A stretch of DNA of 64,000 nt from Exiguobacterium flavidum (GTDB taxonomy: Bacteria > Bacillota > Bacilli > Exiguobacteriales > Exiguobacteriaceae): positions 39,499-103,498 of the forward strand of contig NZ_QPKS01000011.1 of assembly GCF_003344535.1 (NCBI RefSeq), in the 5' to 3' direction. How positions within the stretch are numbered: position 1 is the stretch's first letter; each line of letters opens with the position of its first letter. The notes beneath the pieces were generated by a model that was given only the letters and a program-made list of their open reading frames with translations, was not told the DNA's origin and searched no databases. The position numbers and the translations under genes were made by a program. Below are positions 37,015 to 47,337 of the stretch, one piece after another.

Positions 37015-37713
37015 ATGAAACGCACTGTCCTATCCATGCTCATCCTCATCCTCAGCTTCGGGACGTTCACACCTCACGAAGCGGATGCCCATCCCGGCCG
37101 GCTCGACAAGCTCGGCGGCCATTTCCGGAACGCCGACTGTACGTACCACCTGCAGAAGCCGACGGCACTCGGCAAATCGGCGAAGTCGAAGGCGGCCCTC
37201 GTCGCCCTCGTCAAGAAATACAGCAGCAACAGCTGCAAGAACAAGCTGACGACTTCAAAGATCACAGGAAGCACCGTATCCGCGACGGTCTCAAAACCTG
37301 TGGTGAAACCCGTCCTCAAGGCGAAGTACGCGACGCGCCTCGTCAAATGCACGGACGGTGATACGGCGACGTTCAGCATCAACGGCAAGCAGGTCAAGAC
37401 CCGCTTCCTGCTGATCGACACGCCGGAGAGCACGACTAAAAAGGAGCCCTACGGCAAGGAAGCGAGCGCCTACACGTGCAAACGCCTGAAGGCGGCGAAG
37501 AAAATCACGCTCGAGCTAGACGGCAAGGACAAGTATGACAAGTACGACCGGATGCTCGCCTGGGTCTGGCTCGACGGCAAGCTACTCCAGGAAGACATCA
37601 CGAAGGCCGGGCTCGTCGAGGACTTCTACGATTACGGAACCTATCGCTATGAAGGCCGCGTCTACAATGCGATGAAATACGCGAAGCAACACAATAAAGG
37701 AATGTACCGCTAA
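37015..37713 (+). CDS. Secreted thermonuclease-like protein with degenerate YHYH motif
   Basis: Protein of 232 residues with a signal peptide (about 1-25). The mature N-terminus HPGRLDKLGGHFRNADCTYHLQ resembles the YHYH domain of bacillar proteins, with the final YHYH reduced to TYHL. After a Lys/Ser-rich linker comes a staphylococcal-nuclease fold (about 105-232): VKCTDGDTATFSINGKQVKTRFLLIDTPE, then GKEASAYTCKRL and DKYDRMLAWVW with the catalytic Arg/Glu region. It would degrade extracellular DNA or RNA. Translation may be limited by the hairpin upstream. Confidence 0.9.
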   Translation: MKRTVLSMLILILSFGTFTPHEADAHPGRLDKLGGHFRNADCTYHLQKPTALGKSAKSKAALVALVKKYSSNSCKNKLTTSKITGSTVSATVSKPVVKPVLKAKYATRLVKCTDGDTATFSINGKQVKTRFLLIDTPESTTKKEPYGKEASAYTCKRLKAAKKITLELDGKDKYDKYDRMLAWVWLDGKLLQEDITKAGLVEDFYDYGTYRYEGRVYNAMKYAKQHNKGMYR

Positions 37714-37720
37714 GTAATTC

Positions 37721-37748
37721 GGACCGCTTGCTCAGGCAGGCGGTTTTT
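37721..37748 (+). terminator. Terminator of the nuclease gene
   Basis: ACCGC / GCGGT arms and TTTTT tail; overlaps the end of the convergent deoR-type gene. Confidence 0.65.
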
Positions 37749-38493
37749 CGTCGTCTCTCAACAGGCTGGTTTCCGTCTCGGCAATCAGCGCCTCGAACGA
37801 CTTCGGCACGTGTTTCGTGATGAGCCGGTCGATCTTCCCGAGCGGACATACTCGATGAAGGAAACGCCGGCTGAACTTCTCTTCCGCCGCGAGGACGACC
37901 ACTTCACCGGCACTGCGGACCATCGCCTTCTTGACGACGGCCTCCTCGAGATTCTCCGCGAACAGTCCCTCGCCCGTCAGTCCGCACGCTCCGATGAACA
38001 CCTTGTCGACCTGGTAGTCGAGGATGTCTTCCGCCGTCCTCAATCCGTAGAGGCTCCGGTGATGCGGATCGAACTTGCCGCCCGTCACGTAGAGCTCGAC
38101 CTCCTCCCGCTGTCCGAGCTGCTCTGCGATATCGAGGCTGTTCGTCACGGCCGTGATCGGAACGTTCGGCAGGAATTGGATCATCGCCGCGACCGTCGTC
38201 GAGGCGTCGAACAGAATCCGTTCGTTCGCCTGTACGAGCTTCGCCGCCTCTCGCGCCGCCCACAGCTTATCCTCACTGACGATTCGATCCTCATAACGTG
38301 CCGTCAAATTGACACGGGAGCGGATCGCCCCGTTCTTGACGCGGATGACGTCCCCCTCCTCCTCCATCCGGATCAGGTCGCGCCTTGCCGTATCGCGCGA
38401 GACCGTGAAGCGATCCATCAGCTGTTCCAGTGACAGCTCAGGGGTCGTCTTCAGCCAGTCCCGCATGATTTGAAGTCTTTCCGTTTGTCCCAT
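37732..38493 (-). CDS. DeoR-family transcriptional regulator
   Basis: Repressor of 253 residues with an N-terminal winged helix (MDRFTVSRDTARRDLIRMEEEGDVIRVKNGA) and a C-terminal sugar-phosphate-sensing domain (ILFDASTTVAAMIQFLP, VTNSLDIAEQL, YVTGGKFDPHHRSLYG, DKVFIGACGLTGEGLF). No sugar gene adjoins it, so it is an orphan regulator here; targets are unknown. The start MGQTERLQIM is chosen from the GGAGGGG spacing. Confidence 0.92.
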   Translation of the reverse strand: MGQTERLQIMRDWLKTTPELSLEQLMDRFTVSRDTARRDLIRMEEEGDVIRVKNGAIRSRVNLTARYEDRIVSEDKLWAAREAAKLVQANERILFDASTTVAAMIQFLPNVPITAVTNSLDIAEQLGQREEVELYVTGGKFDPHHRSLYGLRTAEDILDYQVDKVFIGACGLTGEGLFAENLEEAVVKKAMVRSAGEVVVLAAEEKFSRRFLHRVCPLGKIDRLITKHVPKSFEALIAETETSLLRDDEKPPA

Positions 38494-38724
38494 CTCCACC
38501 CCTCCAAATTGATTTCTTTATCCCATATTAAGTTTTATACTTAAAATACGCAATTAAAATGCATATATCCTCTCCTTTGTCTGTCAACTTCTCAAGATCT
38601 CCTCGTTTCAAGGTGTCCTCGACGCGCTAATTCACAAAGCGGATTGCGCGATGTATGATACGAAGAAGAACGACAAAGGCGGGTATGGAGTATAGGAGAC
38701 TCATCCTGCAGAAAGGAGCACATC

Positions 38725-39051
38725 ATGATTTCATTCCTTTTGACGTTCCGCCGTCTCTTTCACGGCATCCGTGAAGCGTTCCATATGAAGAACTTCCAGG
38801 CACTCCTGTCCTTGCTCGCAGCAATCCTGCTGTCCGGAACGATTTTCTACCATCAACTGGAAAACCTGCCCTGGCTCGATGCCCTTTATTTTTCGGTGAC
38901 GACACTCGCGACGATCGGTCACCCGACGTTCGCTCCGGTGACAACACTCGGTAAGGTCTTCACGATGATCTACATCGTCGTCGGGACCGGCCTCTTCCTC
39001 AGCCTGATCGGCTACATCGCCTACGCCTTGATCAAACAGAAGGAAGACTGA
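38725..39051 (+). CDS. Two-helix ion channel with unusual selectivity filter
   Basis: Membrane protein of 108 residues with the pore layout helix-pore loop-helix as in NaK and two-TM K+ channels: SGTIFYHQLENLPWLDALYFSVTTLATIGHPTFAPVT (about 37-73) and a second helix to the end. The signature TVGYGD of K+ channels is replaced by TIGHPT, so ion selectivity is uncertain. A homotetramer is expected from the family. It stands alone between a DeoR regulator and guaC with a two-way terminator. Confidence 0.85.
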   Translation: MISFLLTFRRLFHGIREAFHMKNFQALLSLLAAILLSGTIFYHQLENLPWLDALYFSVTTLATIGHPTFAPVTTLGKVFTMIYIVVGTGLFLSLIGYIAYALIKQKED

Positions 39052-39053
39052 AC

Positions 39054-39112
39054 AAAAAAAGACGGGAGTTCCGGCGCCTCTACGATGAGGCAGCGGAATT
39101 CCCGTTTTTTTA
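39054..39112. terminator. Bidirectional terminator
   Basis: GACGGGAGTTCCG / CGGAATTCCCGT arms with A-run and T-run, between the channel gene and guaC. Confidence 0.9.
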
Positions 39113-40093
39113 ATAGACTTTGTCCCCGTTGAAGATCGAGTTCTTGACGATGACGTAGTCGACCGTCTTGATCGCGGACAGCCGGTTGCCGCCGGCGTAG
39201 GAGATCGCCGACTGCAGGTCCTGCTCCATCTCGATCAGCGTGTCGCGGAGCGAACCCTTGTGCTCGACGAACATCTTCTTACCCTCGACGTTGCGCTTCT
39301 CGCCCTTCTGGAACTCGGAGGCGGAGCCGAAGTACTCCTTGACGCGCAGACCGTCCTTCTCGATCGTCTCGCCCGGCGACTCCTCGTGCGCCGCGAACAG
39401 CGAACCGATCATCACCATCGTCGCGCCGAAACGGACCGACTTGGCGATGTCGCCGTGCGTCCGGATACCGCCGTCCGCGATGATCGGCTTCGTCGCCGCC
39501 TTCGCGCACCAGCGCAGCGCGGCCAGCTGCCAGCCGCCCGTGCCGAAGCCCGTCTTGATCTTCGTGATGCACACCTTGCCCGGCCCGATCCCGACCTTCG
39601 TCGCGTCGGCGCCCGCGTGCTCGAGCTCGCGGACGGCTTCAGGCGTCCCGACGTTCCCGGCGATGACGAAGCTCTCCGGCAGATAGCTCTTGATGTGATG
39701 GATCATCCGGATGACCGAATCGGCGTGTCCATGGGCGATGTCGATCGTGATGTATTCAGGTGTCAGTCCAGCATCCGCAAGTTCCTCGATGAACTGATAC
39801 TCCTCGAGTTTGACGCCGACGCTGATCGAGGCGATCAGACCGCGCGCCTGCATGTCGCGGACGAAGTCGAGCCGTGCTTCCGGCTTGAAGCGGTGCATGA
39901 TGTAGAAGTAATCGTTCTCTGCGAGGAAGACGGCGATCGTCTCATCGATGATCGTCTGCATGTTCGCCGGGACGACCGGCAGCTTGAACGTGTGCTTGCC
40001 GAGCGTCACCGTCGTGTCGCACTCCGAGCGGCTGTTGACGATTGATTTTGCAGGAATCAGCTGAATATCTTCATAATCGAATACATTGTCCAT
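39110..40093 (-). CDS. guaC: GMP reductase
   Basis: Enzyme of 327 residues (IMPDH/GMPR family) that converts GMP to IMP with NADPH, a purine interconversion step. Catalytic Cys is in [11 protein letters not shown], and the flap GFGTGGWQ replaces the IMPDH flap, pointing to GMP reductase type 2. N-terminal [26 protein letters not shown] is typical. ATG at 40093 has a GGGG site; a GTG three codons upstream is possible. Single transcription unit. Confidence 0.95.
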   Translation of the reverse strand: MDNVFDYEDIQLIPAKSIVNSRSECDTTVTLGKHTFKLPVVPANMQTIIDETIAVFLAENDYFYIMHRFKPEARLDFVRDMQARGLIASISVGVKLEEYQFIEELADAGLTPEYITIDIAHGHADSVIRMIHHIKSYLPESFVIAGNVGTPEAVRELEHAGADATKVGIGPGKVCITKIKTGFGTGGWQLAALRWCAKAATKPIIADGGIRTHGDIAKSVRFGATMVMIGSLFAAHEESPGETIEKDGLRVKEYFGSASEFQKGEKRNVEGKKMFVEHKGSLRDTLIEMEQDLQSAISYAGGNRLSAIKTVDYVIVKNSIFNGDKVY

Positions 40094-40128
40094 GTTTCGC
40101 ACCCCTAATGACGAATATTGTGTATACC

Positions 40129-40158
40129 ATTAACTTAATCGTTCGCTTCCTATGTCAA
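40129..40158 (-). promoter_or_regulatory. Candidate promoter of guaC
   Basis: TTGACA (40158-40153), 18-base spacer, GTTAAT (40134-40129) on the minus strand. Confidence 0.45.
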
Positions 40159-40258
40159 TGTATCGGATATTCGACGGGATGTCAAAGGATTCCCCCTCTT
40201 TTGTCGTACAATTTCATGAACTAAGGATATTTTCGTTCGGTTCTGGTGCTGACCGCAA

Positions 40259-40290
40259 AGAAAAACACCGCTCCTCGACGGAACGGTGTG
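40259..40290 (-). terminator. Terminator of the VOC-family gene
   Basis: ACACCGTTCCG / CGGAGCGGTGT-type arms with T-rich tail on the minus strand. Confidence 0.75.
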
Positions 40291-40302
40291 ACAGAACGGT
40301 CA

Positions 40303-40761
40303 TCAGCGATTGCGGCTGTCCCATTCCTGCAGGGACATCTTTTCGAACGCTTCTTCGAAATCCAGCCGAAGCGGCGTCATCAATTCAAGCGAATTGCCGT
40401 CCGGATCCTCGAAGTAGACGGCGGCGTGGGCATGCGGGTTGTTGTCGAGGACGAGCGGCTGCTGCTCCCGCGCGAACTTGAAGGCCGTGCGGATCTCGAT
40501 GCCTTTTCCCTCGAGCCATTCCTTCGCCGTCCCCATGTCCTCCCGCTCGATTCGGAGCGCGATGTGCCGGATCGAAGGGTGATAAGGAAGCTCGGCTTTG
40601 TCCGTCTCCCAAAGGCCGATCCAGCTCTTCCCCTTCTCCGTCCAGAAGAACGCCACTCTGTCGTTTCGATAGGCCAGTTCCAAATCGAGCTTCCCGTAAA
40701 ATTCAATCGATCGGTCAAGGTTCCTGACAGGCAGGTGAGCTTCGTACAGTCCGCTGATCAT
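40303..40761 (-). CDS. VOC-superfamily (glyoxalase/dioxygenase fold) protein
   Basis: A 152-residue protein with two paired beta-alpha-beta-beta-beta units: N-terminal LYEAHLPVRNLDRSIEFYGKLDLEL and C-terminal HAAVYFEDPDGNSLELMTPLR, where H9, H-in-HIALR and the Glu of LEL are likely metal ligands. Substrate unknown; relatives include fosfomycin and bleomycin resistance proteins and glyoxalase I. Single gene, convergent with guaC upstream region. Confidence 0.88.
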   Translation of the reverse strand: MISGLYEAHLPVRNLDRSIEFYGKLDLELAYRNDRVAFFWTEKGKSWIGLWETDKAELPYHPSIRHIALRIEREDMGTAKEWLEGKGIEIRTAFKFAREQQPLVLDNNPHAHAAVYFEDPDGNSLELMTPLRLDFEEAFEKMSLQEWDSRNR

Positions 40762-40954
40762 CCGCTATCTTCTCCTCTCATGGTGTGCTTTTGAACTCAT
40801 TGTATCATTCGAACCGCTCGCCGCTGCCTCACCTGCACCGGAGAGATGCTCAATCCATCTTGTTTGCACACTTGACAGGAAAGATCCCTTCTCGATAATG
40901 AGAGGTGTTCCTGCCGTTTCAGAAGAGATGATTCTACGAAAGGAGAGGTTCCCC

Positions 40955-41740
40955 ATGATCGACTACGAAGAGACACACACCGGAGATGCAGCGATCCTCT
41001 TCATTCACGGCATCGGCGCCAGCCGCTGGATGTGGTGGCAGCAAACGCACGCTTTTTCCGATCATCAAGTCATTCTGCTCGACCTGCCCGGACACGGGAA
41101 AAGTGTTTCGACGCCGTGGGTCAGCTTAGAGGACACGGCGGATCAAATCGCACGACACGTGATCAAGGAGCGAATGGTGCACGTCGTCGGCCTTTCACTC
41201 GGCGGCCATGTAGCACTGGAACTGGTCAAACGTTATCCGGAAAAGATTCGCAGCGCGTTCATCAGCGGCATCACGGTCAGACCGATGTCCCCCCAGTTTC
41301 TTCTTAAGCTACAATCCTGGATCGTACAGCAGGGGATGCGAAATGAACGCCACCTCGCCAGGTTAGCGCTTGAACACTACCATCTGCCTCCGGACAAAGT
41401 CTCCGATTTCGTGACGAACTATCGGCTCCTTACGCGCGAGACATATGAAACCATCTGGAAGGAAGTGATGCAGTACCGTCTCGATGAATCGTACGGCGGC
41501 ATCAAGACGCCATGCATGTTCGTCGCTGGGGAACGGGAATCGCGCAGTATTCGTGAATCCGTCGAGATTGCTCCGTGCTATCTCCCGAATGCCATAGGGC
41601 GTCTGATTCCTGGCGCGCAACACGTCTGGCCTGTCCAAAAAGCAGGACAGTTCAATCACGTTTTGAGAGACTGGCTCGACGATCATCATCGAGGACAGCT
41701 TTGCGCAGCAATTTGTCGCGACAAAAAAGGTCGCCTGTAA
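40955..41740 (+). CDS. Alpha/beta hydrolase
   Basis: Protein of 261 residues with the serine-hydrolase triad: FIHGIGASRWMW (oxyanion hole), nucleophile Ser in VVGLSLGGHVALELV, catalytic Asp/Glu near FVAGERESRS, and His in PGAQHVWPVQ. The AAAGGAG site supports the start. Codon use is less GC-biased than nearby genes, which could reflect acquisition or weak selection. Substrate unknown. The stop overlaps the left arm of the groE terminator. Confidence 0.85.
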   Translation: MIDYEETHTGDAAILFIHGIGASRWMWWQQTHAFSDHQVILLDLPGHGKSVSTPWVSLEDTADQIARHVIKERMVHVVGLSLGGHVALELVKRYPEKIRSAFISGITVRPMSPQFLLKLQSWIVQQGMRNERHLARLALEHYHLPPDKVSDFVTNYRLLTRETYETIWKEVMQYRLDESYGGIKTPCMFVAGERESRSIRESVEIAPCYLPNAIGRLIPGAQHVWPVQKAGQFNHVLRDWLDDHHRGQLCAAICRDKKGRL

Positions 41741-41768
41741 GCTCTAAGAACTTACAAGCGACCTTTCT
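41722..41768. terminator. Bidirectional terminator
   Basis: AAGGTCGCCTGTAAG / CTTACAAGCGACCTT arms; serves the hydrolase and possibly groEL. Confidence 0.85.
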
Positions 41769-41841
41769 GATCTCAATCTCCAAAACGGTAAGAAGCTCCT
41801 TCTTCACTGCCATCCACAGATTTCAGTGATGACAGGATGAC

Positions 41842-43782
<1,941 letters not shown>

Positions 43783-43814
43783 GTGAAACACCCTCCTTGA
43801 ATATGAGTTGGTTT

Positions 43815-43879
43815 TTAGCACTCACAATTAATGAGTGCTAACATATTTTCATCTTACCGAGTTTCTTTCCCGAATTCAA
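43815..43879 (-). promoter_or_regulatory. CIRCE operator and promoter of groESL
   Basis: Perfect CIRCE: TTAGCACTC at 43815-43823, nine-base spacer, GAGTGCTAA at 43833-43841, bound by HrcA. Promoter on the minus strand: TTGAAT (43879-43874), 17 bases, TAAGAT (43856-43851). Confidence 0.97.
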
Positions 43880-43999
43880 GCATGAACCTATTACCATTTC
43901 CCGATTTGCGAGCGTTCGAACCATCTCCATTCAGTGCGTCCCTTATCGATGTTTGATACAATGGGCACAGAACACGACAAAAAAGGAGATTCGCAGCGT

Positions 44000-44695
44000 A
44001 TGGAAAATTCATTGAACCGGCCTTTCCTGATGGCGGGACGTTTTCCCGTCCGCCACAGCATCCCGGTCTTGCTTTATATGATCCTTCAGCTCGTCCCTGC
44101 TTCGTTCGTCTATCTGTTCGACACGAAGGCGGAGCGGGCGCTCGCGCTCGGCTGGTGGCTCGGCATCGGATACGCGGTCACTGTCGTCGTCTCGTACTTC
44201 TGCTTGCGTCCTGACTGGCAGAAATGGCGCAAGGAGGGACTCCAAGCCAATTTGAAGGAGACAGTCAAATGGATTTTGATCGGACTCGCCCTTTATTATG
44301 CGTTTCTGATCCTGAACGGCATGATCGAGGCGTGGCTCGCCGGCGGGATCGAGAACATCACGCGGTCCGAGAACACGGACAAACTGATGGAATCGATTCA
44401 GTTCATCCCGGCATTGCCGATCATGATCGTCCTGCTCGGCCCGATCGTCGAGGAGTTCCTCTTCCGCCATATCCTGTTCGGTAACCTGTCGGCGCGGATG
44501 TCATTCTTCTTCAGCGCGCTCGTCAGCGGCCTCGTCTTCTCGCTCATGCACCTCGACAACAAGGTGCTGATCTACGTCGGCCTCAGCTTCGTCTTCTCGT
44601 TCGTCTTCGCTAAGACGCGCCGGATCTCAGCGCCGATCATCCTTCACGTCTTCAACAACGGGGTTGCCGTTTTCGCCTTCTTCGCGGCATCCTAA
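44000..44695 (+). CDS. CPBP-family intramembrane metalloprotease (YdiL-like)
   Basis: Integral membrane protein of 231 residues, seven to eight helices, with the Abi/CPBP motifs VEEFLFRHILFG (catalytic Glu pair and Arg) and the later His motifs in FSLMHLDNKV and PIILHVFNN. In Bacillus ydiL also sits next to groES, though here the gene is divergent from groES. Function in the family ranges from prenyl-protein processing to bacteriocin immunity. Start MENSLNRP has AAAGGAG. Confidence 0.9.
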   Translation: MENSLNRPFLMAGRFPVRHSIPVLLYMILQLVPASFVYLFDTKAERALALGWWLGIGYAVTVVVSYFCLRPDWQKWRKEGLQANLKETVKWILIGLALYYAFLILNGMIEAWLAGGIENITRSENTDKLMESIQFIPALPIMIVLLGPIVEEFLFRHILFGNLSARMSFFFSALVSGLVFSLMHLDNKVLIYVGLSFVFSFVFAKTRRISAPIILHVFNNGVAVFAFFAAS

Positions 44696-44716
44696 TCAAG
44701 AAAGGTAGTGTTTTTC

Positions 44717-44932
44717 ATGATGCAACCCGGGTCATGGTTCATGGCGGCGTTCTATACCGTCTTTGGCCTCCTGTTCACCTATCTCGCCTACAACTCGATT
44801 GAGGACACCGTCTTCAACATTTGGACGATCGTCCTGACGCTGTTCGCGGCGCTCGATTTCTACCGGCTCTACCGGATCATCCGCTTCCGTCTCTCACTTC
44901 GGAAACAGGATAAGAACGACGAATCAAAATAA
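44717..44932 (+). CDS. Small membrane protein, YdiK/DUF4305-like
   Basis: A 71-residue protein with two predicted helices (about 5-25, 32-50) and a basic, charged C-terminus. It follows the CPBP gene after 21 bases, as ydiK accompanies ydiL in Bacillus. Function unknown. The start is one of two neighbouring ATGs, or a GTG three codons earlier. Confidence 0.78.
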   Translation: MMQPGSWFMAAFYTVFGLLFTYLAYNSIEDTVFNIWTIVLTLFAALDFYRLYRIIRFRLSLRKQDKNDESK

Positions 44933-44935
44933 GTA

Positions 44936-44976
44936 CACGCGACGAACGGACGAATGTCCTAGTCGCGTGTTTTTTC
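44936..44976 (+). terminator. Terminator of the CPBP-YdiK unit
   Basis: ACACGCGAC / GTCGCGTGT arms with six T. Confidence 0.88.
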
Positions 44977-45067
44977 ATTCCCCAAACTTCCAAAAAAGAC
45001 AGGACGAAAGCCCTCTATTTTCGAAAAAAAGATGCGTTATATTTAAAGTACGTTCTCCTTCGCAAAC

Positions 45068-45144
45068 AGAACGAACAGGCAAAGCCGCAGCAATGTGGTG
45101 ACGCAAAGCTAAAGGGGCCTTCCGGGTCAGCCAGCTACCGAAAC
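45068..45144 (+). promoter_or_regulatory. c-di-GMP-I (GEMM) riboswitch
   Basis: The conserved core is present in order: ACAGGCAAAGCC, GGTGACGCAAAGCTAAAGG, GGGCC, CGGGTCAGCCAGCTACCGA. GACGCAAAGC and the terminal CAGCTACCGA are diagnostic of GEMM-I. No terminator follows within the short leader, so it probably controls translation initiation of the downstream gene. Confidence 0.93.
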
Positions 45145-45166
45145 TAAAGAGACAGGAGCGAACTAC

Positions 45167-46045
45167 ATGAAAAAGATGAAACACGTACTCGTCGGCGGCA
45201 TCGCCCTGACGCTGCTCTTCTCGCCAGGACTTTCATCGGTCGACGCGAAAGGGCATTCAAAAGGAAAGTCGCACAAGAAGATCGTCCTCGTCGACAAGAA
45301 CCGCAACAAGATCGCGGATAAGTGGGAGAAGCAGTACAAACTCTCAGGCAAACATGTCGCTTCAAAGGACAACGACCGTGACGGCCTGTCGAACTTGATC
45401 GAGTATCACCTGAAGCTGAACCCGCTCAAATCGGACACGGATAAGGACGGCGTCAAGGACGGTCTCGAGGACACGGACAAGGACGAGCTTCCGAACAGCA
45501 CGGAAATCGAGCTCGGGACACTCCCGCAGGATGCCGACACGGACAATGACCGCGTCAAGGATGGGGAGGAAGAGACCAAGGATGGTGTCGAGTACGCAGA
45601 CCTCATCCACGACTTGAAGCTAAGCATCAAGTCGAAGGACCTGATCCTCGAAGTCAAATATAAGTACAACAAGCGCCACGCGCATCTCCATATCAAGACG
45701 AACGACAAGGACCTCTCACCTGCCAAGGTGAAGGAATTCGTCCAGGACTTCGAAGCGTTCTCTGGTCTCAGCAGCAAGGAATTGACGGACAAGATGACAG
45801 CCGATTTCGGAATCGAGAGCGACTTCGCCGTCAAACTCGAACTGAAGTATTTGAACGGCGACCGTTTCGAACTGAAGAAACATGTCTCTGTCGCGGATGA
45901 AGATGCCGAGGAGACTGAGGAAACGACACCTTCGAAACCTGCCGAGGAAGACGGGCAGAAAGAAGATCAGGACGAGGATGACGAATCAGACGACAAAGAT
46001 GAGTCGGAAGATGAGGATGAAGCCGCGGATCAGGAAGCAGTCTGA
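45167..46045 (+). CDS. Secreted protein with thrombospondin-type-3/EF-hand-like calcium repeats
   Basis: A 292-residue secreted protein: signal peptide (about 1-27, SVDAKG), calcium-binding Asp-rich loops at about 68-135 (DNDRDGLSNLIE, DTDKDGVKDGLED, DTDKDELPNS, DTDNDRVKDGEE), a charged middle domain, and a highly acidic C-terminal tail (about 247-292) of Glu and Asp. Such repeats bind Ca2+ in adhesins and matrix proteins. Control by c-di-GMP suggests a role in attachment or biofilm, which is inference. No LPxTG or GW anchor is seen. Confidence 0.88.
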   Translation: MKKMKHVLVGGIALTLLFSPGLSSVDAKGHSKGKSHKKIVLVDKNRNKIADKWEKQYKLSGKHVASKDNDRDGLSNLIEYHLKLNPLKSDTDKDGVKDGLEDTDKDELPNSTEIELGTLPQDADTDNDRVKDGEEETKDGVEYADLIHDLKLSIKSKDLILEVKYKYNKRHAHLHIKTNDKDLSPAKVKEFVQDFEAFSGLSSKELTDKMTADFGIESDFAVKLELKYLNGDRFELKKHVSVADEDAEETEETTPSKPAEEDGQKEDQDEDDESDDKDESEDEDEAADQEAV

Positions 46046-46065
46046 TCCCGTCCAGCCATATACGA

Positions 46066-46110
46066 AAGGGGAACCTGTTCCGCGCAAGCGGAATCGGTTC
46101 CCCTTTTTTC
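46066..46110. terminator. Bidirectional terminator
   Basis: AAAGGGGAACC / GGTTCCCCTTT arms with a T-run, between the calcium-binding gene and the reductase gene. Confidence 0.92.
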
Positions 46111-47173
46111 ATTGCACCGCCTGCTTCGTCCCGAACATCTCCTGGATGAGCTCGCGGTTACGCTCCTTGAACACCTCGTTGTGTGATGAGACCATCGCGA
46201 CGGCACCTGCCTCGGGCTGGATATGCTGCTTCGCCCGGTTGACCGCGTTCGCCGCGTCCTGGAATGCTCCTGTGATCAGATTGACCTTGCCGTCATGCTT
46301 CAGGATGTCACCTGCCGCATAGAGACCCGGCACGTTCGATTCGCTCGACGCCGTCCCCTTGACGTAGAACCCGTCGACGAGTTCGATGTCGAGCTCACTG
46401 CTTGCAAGGAGCTCCGCATCCTGTTCGTAGCCATGGCTGATGACGACCTCGTCGATCTGCAGGTTCGCCGTCTCGCCCGTCGCACAGTTCGTCAGCTCGA
46501 CGCACTGAATCTTCTCGTGATCGTTCGAAGCGATCAGCTTCGAGATCGACGTGTTGAGGAAGCAGATGACCGAGCTGTTCGCGAGCTGCGTCACCTGCGC
46601 CTCGTGCGCAGGCAAACAGTCCTTCCGGTACGTCAGGTAGACCTGTTTCGCGACACGCTCGAGCTCGTTCGCCCAGTCGATCGCGGAGTTGCCGCCGCCC
46701 GAGATGATGACGGTCTTGCCGAGGAAATGCTGAAGCGACTTGACCGTGTAGTTCAGGTTCGACACCTCGTACCGCTCCGCCCCTTCGATCGTCAGCTTCT
46801 GCGGCTTCAGGATACCGCCCCCGACAGCGACGATGACCGTCTTCGAGTAGTGGACGCGCCCGGATTCCGCTGTCAGGACGAAGATTCCGTCCTCCTTCAC
46901 CATCGAGACGATCTTCTCGTTCAGGACGATTTCCGGATCGAACGTCTTCCCTTGTTCGACGAGCTGCTCGATCAGCTTCGCTCCCGTGATCGGTGTCTGT
47001 CCGCCGACGTCCCAGATCATCTTCTCCGGATAGACATGGATCTTCCCGCCAAGGACGGGCTGGAACTCGATCAGCTTCGTCTTCATTTCGCGCAAGCCGC
47101 TATAAAAAGTCGAGTAGAGCCCGGCCGGCCCTCCCCCGATCACCGTCACGTCGAATAGTTCATGCTGTTCCAT
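46109..47173 (-). CDS. Ferredoxin/flavodoxin--NADP reductase, TrxR-like (YumC/YcgT type)
   Basis: FAD- and NADPH-binding enzyme of 354 residues. FAD motif TVIGGGPAGLYSTFYSGLREM at the N-terminus, NADPH motif VIISGGGNSAIDWANEL in the middle, GLYAAGDILKH near the C-terminus; it lacks the CxxC pair of thioredoxin reductase. The gene starts behind a Fur box and diverges from siderophore-uptake genes, which fits the iron-regulated YcgT paralogue supplying electrons for ferric iron release. The start MEQHELFDV has GGGG before it. Confidence 0.9.
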   Translation of the reverse strand: MEQHELFDVTVIGGGPAGLYSTFYSGLREMKTKLIEFQPVLGGKIHVYPEKMIWDVGGQTPITGAKLIEQLVEQGKTFDPEIVLNEKIVSMVKEDGIFVLTAESGRVHYSKTVIVAVGGGILKPQKLTIEGAERYEVSNLNYTVKSLQHFLGKTVIISGGGNSAIDWANELERVAKQVYLTYRKDCLPAHEAQVTQLANSSVICFLNTSISKLIASNDHEKIQCVELTNCATGETANLQIDEVVISHGYEQDAELLASSELDIELVDGFYVKGTASSESNVPGLYAAGDILKHDGKVNLITGAFQDAANAVNRAKQHIQPEAGAVAMVSSHNEVFKERNRELIQEMFGTKQAVQ

Positions 47174-47195
47174 CGTTCCACCCCTCAGACTCGAT

Positions 47196-47210
47196 TGATA
47201 TTCATTCTCA
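47196..47210. promoter_or_regulatory. Fur box for the reductase gene
   Basis: TGATATTCATTCTCA matches the 7-1-7 Fur consensus TGATAATNATTATCA with two mismatches. Confidence 0.7.
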
Positions 47211-47297
47211 TTCTCACTATATCTGTTTTCAGGAATCATCACAACAAATAATGTTGACATGTCTCGATTTTAAAGATTATAGTGAGAACGACGATAG

Positions 47298-47312
47298 TGA
47301 TAATCATTATCA
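47298..47312. promoter_or_regulatory. Perfect Fur box for the siderophore uptake operon
   Basis: TGATAATCATTATCA, an exact 7-1-7 Fur palindrome, 26 bases before the ATPase start codon. Confidence 0.95.
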
Positions 47313-47337
47313 ATTGATTTGGAAAGGAGGTCTCTTC

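Noticed and set aside
46993..47337. N-terminal extension of the siderophore ATPase by 115 codons
   Set aside because: It runs through the divergent reductase gene and the Fur box; GTG at 47338 has a strong ribosome site and matches the family N-terminus.
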